64,000 nt of DNA, taken from the NCBI GenBank assembly GCA_964421245.1, contig CAYQVW010000001.1, positions 62,001-126,000 of the forward strand, in the 5' to 3' direction. The stretch's first letter is position 1, and every line of letters starts with the position of its first letter. Shown one piece after another: positions 61,028-64,000 of the stretch. Source of the DNA: CAYQVW01 sp964421245 (GTDB lineage: Bacteria > Margulisbacteria > WOR-1 > XYC2-FULL-46-14). Under the pieces are notes generated by a model, which searched no databases, was not told where the DNA came from, and was given only the letters and a program-made list of their open reading frames with translations. A program made the translations under genes and the position numbers.

Positions 61028-61930
61028 ATGAAAAACAAAAAAATATTTATAACCGGTGGCACAGGATTGCTTGGGCATTATCTATTAAAAGATATTCCGC
61101 AAAATATTGAGGTAAGTGCCACTTATTTTCCAGAGAATAAAAATGACTCAATAATAGAAAATTGTGATAAATATTGTGTTGATGTTTGCGATGAAGATAT
61201 GGTGTTGTCGACTGTTGAAAGAATAAAACCAGACTGCATTATTCATACTGCTTCGATAGGAAGAGTCGACTATATAGAAAAAAATAAAGATGAAGCGAAA
61301 AAAGTTAATATGGGTGGTATGGAAAATATAATAAAGGCCTGCAAAAAGTCAGGAGCAAAACTAATCTATCTATCCTCTAATGCAATATTTGACGGGAATG
61401 ATCCTCCCTACAGAGAGGAAGATGAGCCTAATCCTCTTAGTTACTATGGACAGTTAAAGGTGAATAATGAGATAGTCCTCAAGCAAAGCGGGATTCGATA
61501 TTCCATAGTGAGGCCGATACTGATGTATGGATGGAACCTTGATGTGGAAAGAAAAAACCCAGTTACCTGGCTTGTTGATCTGTTGAAAGAGAATAAACCT
61601 GTTAACATAGTTAGTGATATTTTCTGCAACCCGCTTTATGCAAAAGATTGTGCAGATGTCATATGGAAGATTATTGAACTTGATAAGAAAGGTATATTTC
61701 ATGTTGCGGGAGAAGATGAAATATCGCGGTATGATTTTGCCTGCTTAACAGCAGAGGTCTTTGGCTTGAACAAAGATCTGATTACCCCAGTTAAGAATTC
61801 TTTTTTTAAAGGTATTGCCCCAAGACCTGTCAATACTACCTATTGTATAGATAAAATTAAAAAGGAATTGAATATATTTCCTTTGGGGGTTCGTAAAGGT
61901 TTGGAAATAATGAGAGATATTGCAAGATAA
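61028..61930 (+). CDS. RmlD-like sugar-nucleotide reductase (extended SDR)
   Basis: 300 residues. ITGGTGLLGHYLL binds NAD(P), IHTASIGRVDY and LIYLSSNAIFDG are RmlD-type, catalytic YYGQLK. dTDP-4-dehydrorhamnose reductase-like enzymes finish 6-deoxysugars; with the WecE-like neighbour it suggests dTDP- or NDP-deoxysugar metabolism. No Shine-Dalgarno site is seen before the ATG. Confidence 0.83.
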   Translation: MKNKKIFITGGTGLLGHYLLKDIPQNIEVSATYFPENKNDSIIENCDKYCVDVCDEDMVLSTVERIKPDCIIHTASIGRVDYIEKNKDEAKKVNMGGMENIIKACKKSGAKLIYLSSNAIFDGNDPPYREEDEPNPLSYYGQLKVNNEIVLKQSGIRYSIVRPILMYGWNLDVERKNPVTWLVDLLKENKPVNIVSDIFCNPLYAKDCADVIWKIIELDKKGIFHVAGEDEISRYDFACLTAEVFGLNKDLITPVKNSFFKGIAPRPVNTTYCIDKIKKELNIFPLGVRKGLEIMRDIAR

Positions 61931-61931
61931 A

Positions 61932-62768
61932 ATGAAAAAGCCTAAAGTTTCTGTTGTTATTGGTTCATATAACTGTGAGAAGTTTATTCAGGAGACGATT
62001 CAATCTGTTATCAATCAAACTTTTCAGGATTGGGAATTGATTGTTGTTGATGATTGTTCTACAGACAATACATGCCAAAAGATTAATGAGATAAAAGATG
62101 ATCGTATAAGATTAATAAAGCTTGATAGCAATAGTGGGCTTCCTGCTGTTCCAAGGAATATTGCCATGAGAAATGCCAAGGGAGATTATATTGCTTTTTT
62201 GGATCATGACGATTTATGGCTTCCAAAGAAGCTTGAAAAACAGGTAGCTGCTATGGAGCAAGATGAAGATATTTATCTGGTTTATACAAAGTGCATCATA
62301 CAAAGGGATGGGAAGCAATTAAAAATTAGTCCCCAAAAACCAAAATCAGGATATGTATTTCATGACCTGTTTTTGCACTTCAATTTTATAGATTGTCTTA
62401 CTGTAATGATAAGAAATAAAAGTGAGGAGAATAATTATTATTTTGATGAAGACAAGGGTTTTGTTGCGGTAGAAGATTACGCGCTGTGGTTATTGATTGC
62501 CAAGGATCACAAAATATTTTGTGTGGATGAACCGCTGGCAATTTACAGGATTCATTCGGAGGGTCTGTCTTCAGGAGCATTTAAAAACTTCAAAAGATGT
62601 TTGCTGGTTATTAAAAAGTTTGCTCCTTTTGTTTCAAAAACAATGCAATTAAGAGCCTATTCTCATTATTATGCTAATTTGTTGTATGTTGGTATTCTTA
62701 GTATTTTAATGAAAACAAAAAGATCTTTAATTGGAGGGAGACATAAATCTTTTGAAAGAAAAACGTAA
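61932..62768 (+). CDS. Family 2 glycosyltransferase
   Basis: 278 residues, GT-A fold. SVVIGSYNCEKFIQETIQSV at the N-terminus, VVDDCSTDNT and the metal-binding DHDD in AFLDHDDLW are family marks, with EDYALWLLIA further on. It adds one sugar of the repeat. A TTG at 61920 would lengthen it by four residues; the ATG is preferred. Its end overlaps the next sulfotransferase. Confidence 0.88.
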   Translation: MKKPKVSVVIGSYNCEKFIQETIQSVINQTFQDWELIVVDDCSTDNTCQKINEIKDDRIRLIKLDSNSGLPAVPRNIAMRNAKGDYIAFLDHDDLWLPKKLEKQVAAMEQDEDIYLVYTKCIIQRDGKQLKISPQKPKSGYVFHDLFLHFNFIDCLTVMIRNKSEENNYYFDEDKGFVAVEDYALWLLIAKDHKIFCVDEPLAIYRIHSEGLSSGAFKNFKRCLLVIKKFAPFVSKTMQLRAYSHYYANLLYVGILSILMKTKRSLIGGRHKSFERKT

Positions 62769-63681
62769 TATTTTTATTACTGGATCTCACAGGTCTGGAA
62801 CAGAGTGGGTTGGTCGGATGATCGCTACTGATCCTTCTGTTGATTTTATTCAGGAACCATTTAACATCAACCATGAAATTGGTGTTTGTAATGCGTTTTT
62901 TAACTATTGGTTTACATATGTTTGTGATAAAAATGAACATGATTACTATCAATCAGTTAAAGATACTTTTGAATTTCGCTATCATTTGCTTGATCAAATT
63001 AAATCTGTCAAAGGTTACCGCCCGATTATAAGGGCGATATTGAGTTGTGGGGTTTTCTTTAGAAATAGAATCTCTAATTTACGTCCTTTAATAAAAGATC
63101 CTCTGGCATTATTTTCTGCTGATTGGATATCATCAAGATTTAATACAAAAACAATTATTGTAATTAGACATCCAGCTGCTTTTGTGGGGAGTATTAAGGC
63201 TAGAAATTGGTCGCATCCATTTTCTCACTTTTTGAAACAACCCTTACTCATGAAGGACCATCTTTATCCGTTTGAAAGGGAAATTCGTAAATTTGCAGAA
63301 AAGGAAAGAAACATTGTTGATTCTGCTGCACTCCTTTGGAAAATTATTCATTTCATGATACTAAAGTATAAGAAGGTTCACCCAGAATGGAAATATATTA
63401 GAAATGAAGATATATCTAGAGATCCCAATGGTAATTTTAAAGAGTTGTTTGAATGGCTTAATTTGAAATTTACTAAAGAGATATCAAAAACAGTACAATC
63501 CCATTCGAGAGCTAAAAATCATAGTCCTATAGTAAAATCCTATAACCTTGTTGATATTGAAAGAGATAGTATCGCTAATATGAATTTGTGGAAGAAACTT
63601 CTCACAAAGGATGAAATAAAAAGAGTTAAGGATCAGGTATATGATGTTTCCAGAGAATTTTATTCAGAAGAAGAATGGTAG
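62752..63681 (+). CDS. Sulfotransferase-fold protein 4
   Basis: 309 residues. NIFITGSHRSGTEWVGRM is the 5'-phosphosulfate loop (SHRSGTEW), VIRHPAAFVGSIKARNW the 3'-phosphate region and RNEDISRDPNGNFKELFEWL the third mark. It begins at TTG (MKEKRN), with GGAGGGAG about 11 nt before; another TTG at 62731 exists. The APS kinase gene follows, so sulfate transfer from PAPS is the simplest role. Confidence 0.84.
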   Translation: MKEKRNIFITGSHRSGTEWVGRMIATDPSVDFIQEPFNINHEIGVCNAFFNYWFTYVCDKNEHDYYQSVKDTFEFRYHLLDQIKSVKGYRPIIRAILSCGVFFRNRISNLRPLIKDPLALFSADWISSRFNTKTIIVIRHPAAFVGSIKARNWSHPFSHFLKQPLLMKDHLYPFEREIRKFAEKERNIVDSAALLWKIIHFMILKYKKVHPEWKYIRNEDISRDPNGNFKELFEWLNLKFTKEISKTVQSHSRAKNHSPIVKSYNLVDIERDSIANMNLWKKLLTKDEIKRVKDQVYDVSREFYSEEEW

Positions 63682-63726
63682 GGAGTATATATCTAAATGT
63701 GTTAACTCGAAAGAGGAGCGAAAATA

Positions 63727-64000
63727 ATGAAGAATAATAAGGCCACTAATATTACTTGGCACGATATTGGTATAACCAAAGAGGATAGAGAAAAGAAAAA
63801 TGGTTACAAAGGTGCAGTGATTTGGTTAACTGGTCTATCCGGATCTGGTAAATCTACTATTGCAGTTGAACTCCAAGCACTACTTTTTGAGAGGGGTTTG
63901 AATGTATTTGTTTTAGATGGAGATAATATACGCCATGGACTTAATGAGAATTTAGGTTTTTCTCCTGAAGATCGAACAGAAAATATTAGAAGGATAGGCG
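63727..64000 (+). CDS. cysC: Adenylylsulfate kinase (partial, C-terminus outside window)
   Basis: The first 91 residues are visible. ITWHDIGITKEDREKKNG is the usual lead of CysC, Walker A GLSGSGKST, VLDGDNIRHGLNENLGF and SPEDRTENIRRIG are canonical. It makes PAPS from the APS formed by ATP sulfurylase, serving the sulfotransferases. GAGGAG lies 8 nt before the ATG. It is far closer to standard CysC than the protein at 51591. Cut by the window end. Confidence 0.93.
   Translation, partial: MKNNKATNITWHDIGITKEDREKKNGYKGAVIWLTGLSGSGKSTIAVELQALLFERGLNVFVLDGDNIRHGLNENLGFSPEDRTENIRRIG

Noticed and set aside
63682..63726. Terminator between the last sulfotransferase and cysC
   Set aside because: No stem-loop with a T run is present; the 45 bases hold only the cysC ribosome binding site.
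1..64000. CRISPR arrays, tRNA, rRNA, insertion sequences, phage genes
   Set aside because: No regularly spaced direct repeats with unique spacers, no transposase or integrase frames and no recognisable RNA genes were found; the small HTH protein at 22084 alone is not evidence for a mobile element.

Overview
The window is AT-rich bacterial DNA from a diderm (LPS-bearing) bacterium. It carries ADP-heptose synthesis genes (hldE, gmhA, gmhB), an LptC/LptA-like LPS-export protein, a small outer-membrane barrel and a Wza/Wzz/ABC export set. Genes are tightly packed, anaerobe-type genes occur (DUF2148, LarE), and short-period tandem repeats sit between and inside genes. This recalls uncultured lineages such as Margulisbacteria/Saganbacteria or Omnitrophota, but the phylum is a guess from gene style; no rRNA or other marker is present.

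Layout. 1-4437, reverse operon: hldE, TPR protein, lptC-like, trxB, larE (cut by the window edge). 4563-5759, forward orphan. 5746-6898, reverse gmhA-gmhB. 6993-14323, forward housekeeping operon: outer-membrane protein, asd, methyltransferase, K+ channel, DUF2148, cysE, cysS, serS, fmdB. 14271-14834, reverse pabA. 14873-17147, femX-like and murE. 17182-19983, a 933-residue protein with a divergent RelA/SpoT synthetase domain. 20011-22033, mtnA-lhgO. From 22084 to the right edge about 42 kb of unbroken forward genes form one surface-glycan locus.

The glycan locus begins with a small HTH protein, the export proteins and an ABC transporter. Next come a NeuB-type synthase with two CMP-nonulosonate synthetases, then tailoring genes, then a pseudaminic-acid cassette (PseC, PseF/SpsF-type, PseA with HisH/HisF paralogs, a PseG-PseH fusion, PseI; no PseB in the window). 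From 43 to 52 kb lies the most unusual part. Three consecutive genes match, in the same order, the Campylobacter jejuni capsule phosphoramidate pathway: glutamine kinase, gamma-glutamyl-CDP-amidate hydrolase and a LicC-like cytidylyltransferase. They are followed by a sulfotransferase-fold protein, a pyruvate kinase-ATP sulfurylase fusion and an APS-kinase-fold protein that may be the fourth pathway enzyme (CDP-amidate kinase). Four sulfotransferase-fold proteins and a canonical APS kinase at the right edge indicate that the glycan is also sulfated. Glycosyltransferases, a B12/radical-SAM protein, methyltransferases, a WecE-like aminotransferase and an RmlD-like reductase fill the rest.

Two expression signals recur. 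Genes at the head of clusters usually have TGnTATAAT or a similar -10 box only 4-9 nt before the ATG and no ribosome binding site, which suggests leaderless mRNAs; operon-internal genes mostly have good Shine-Dalgarno sites. Two genes of the glycan locus (ABC transporter and a sulfotransferase) have an ideal Shine-Dalgarno site in front of ATT AAA and no ATG/GTG/TTG at the expected place, suggesting AUU initiation. No tRNA, rRNA, CRISPR array, insertion sequence or clear intrinsic terminator was recognised, and no gene-free stretch exceeds 300 bases.
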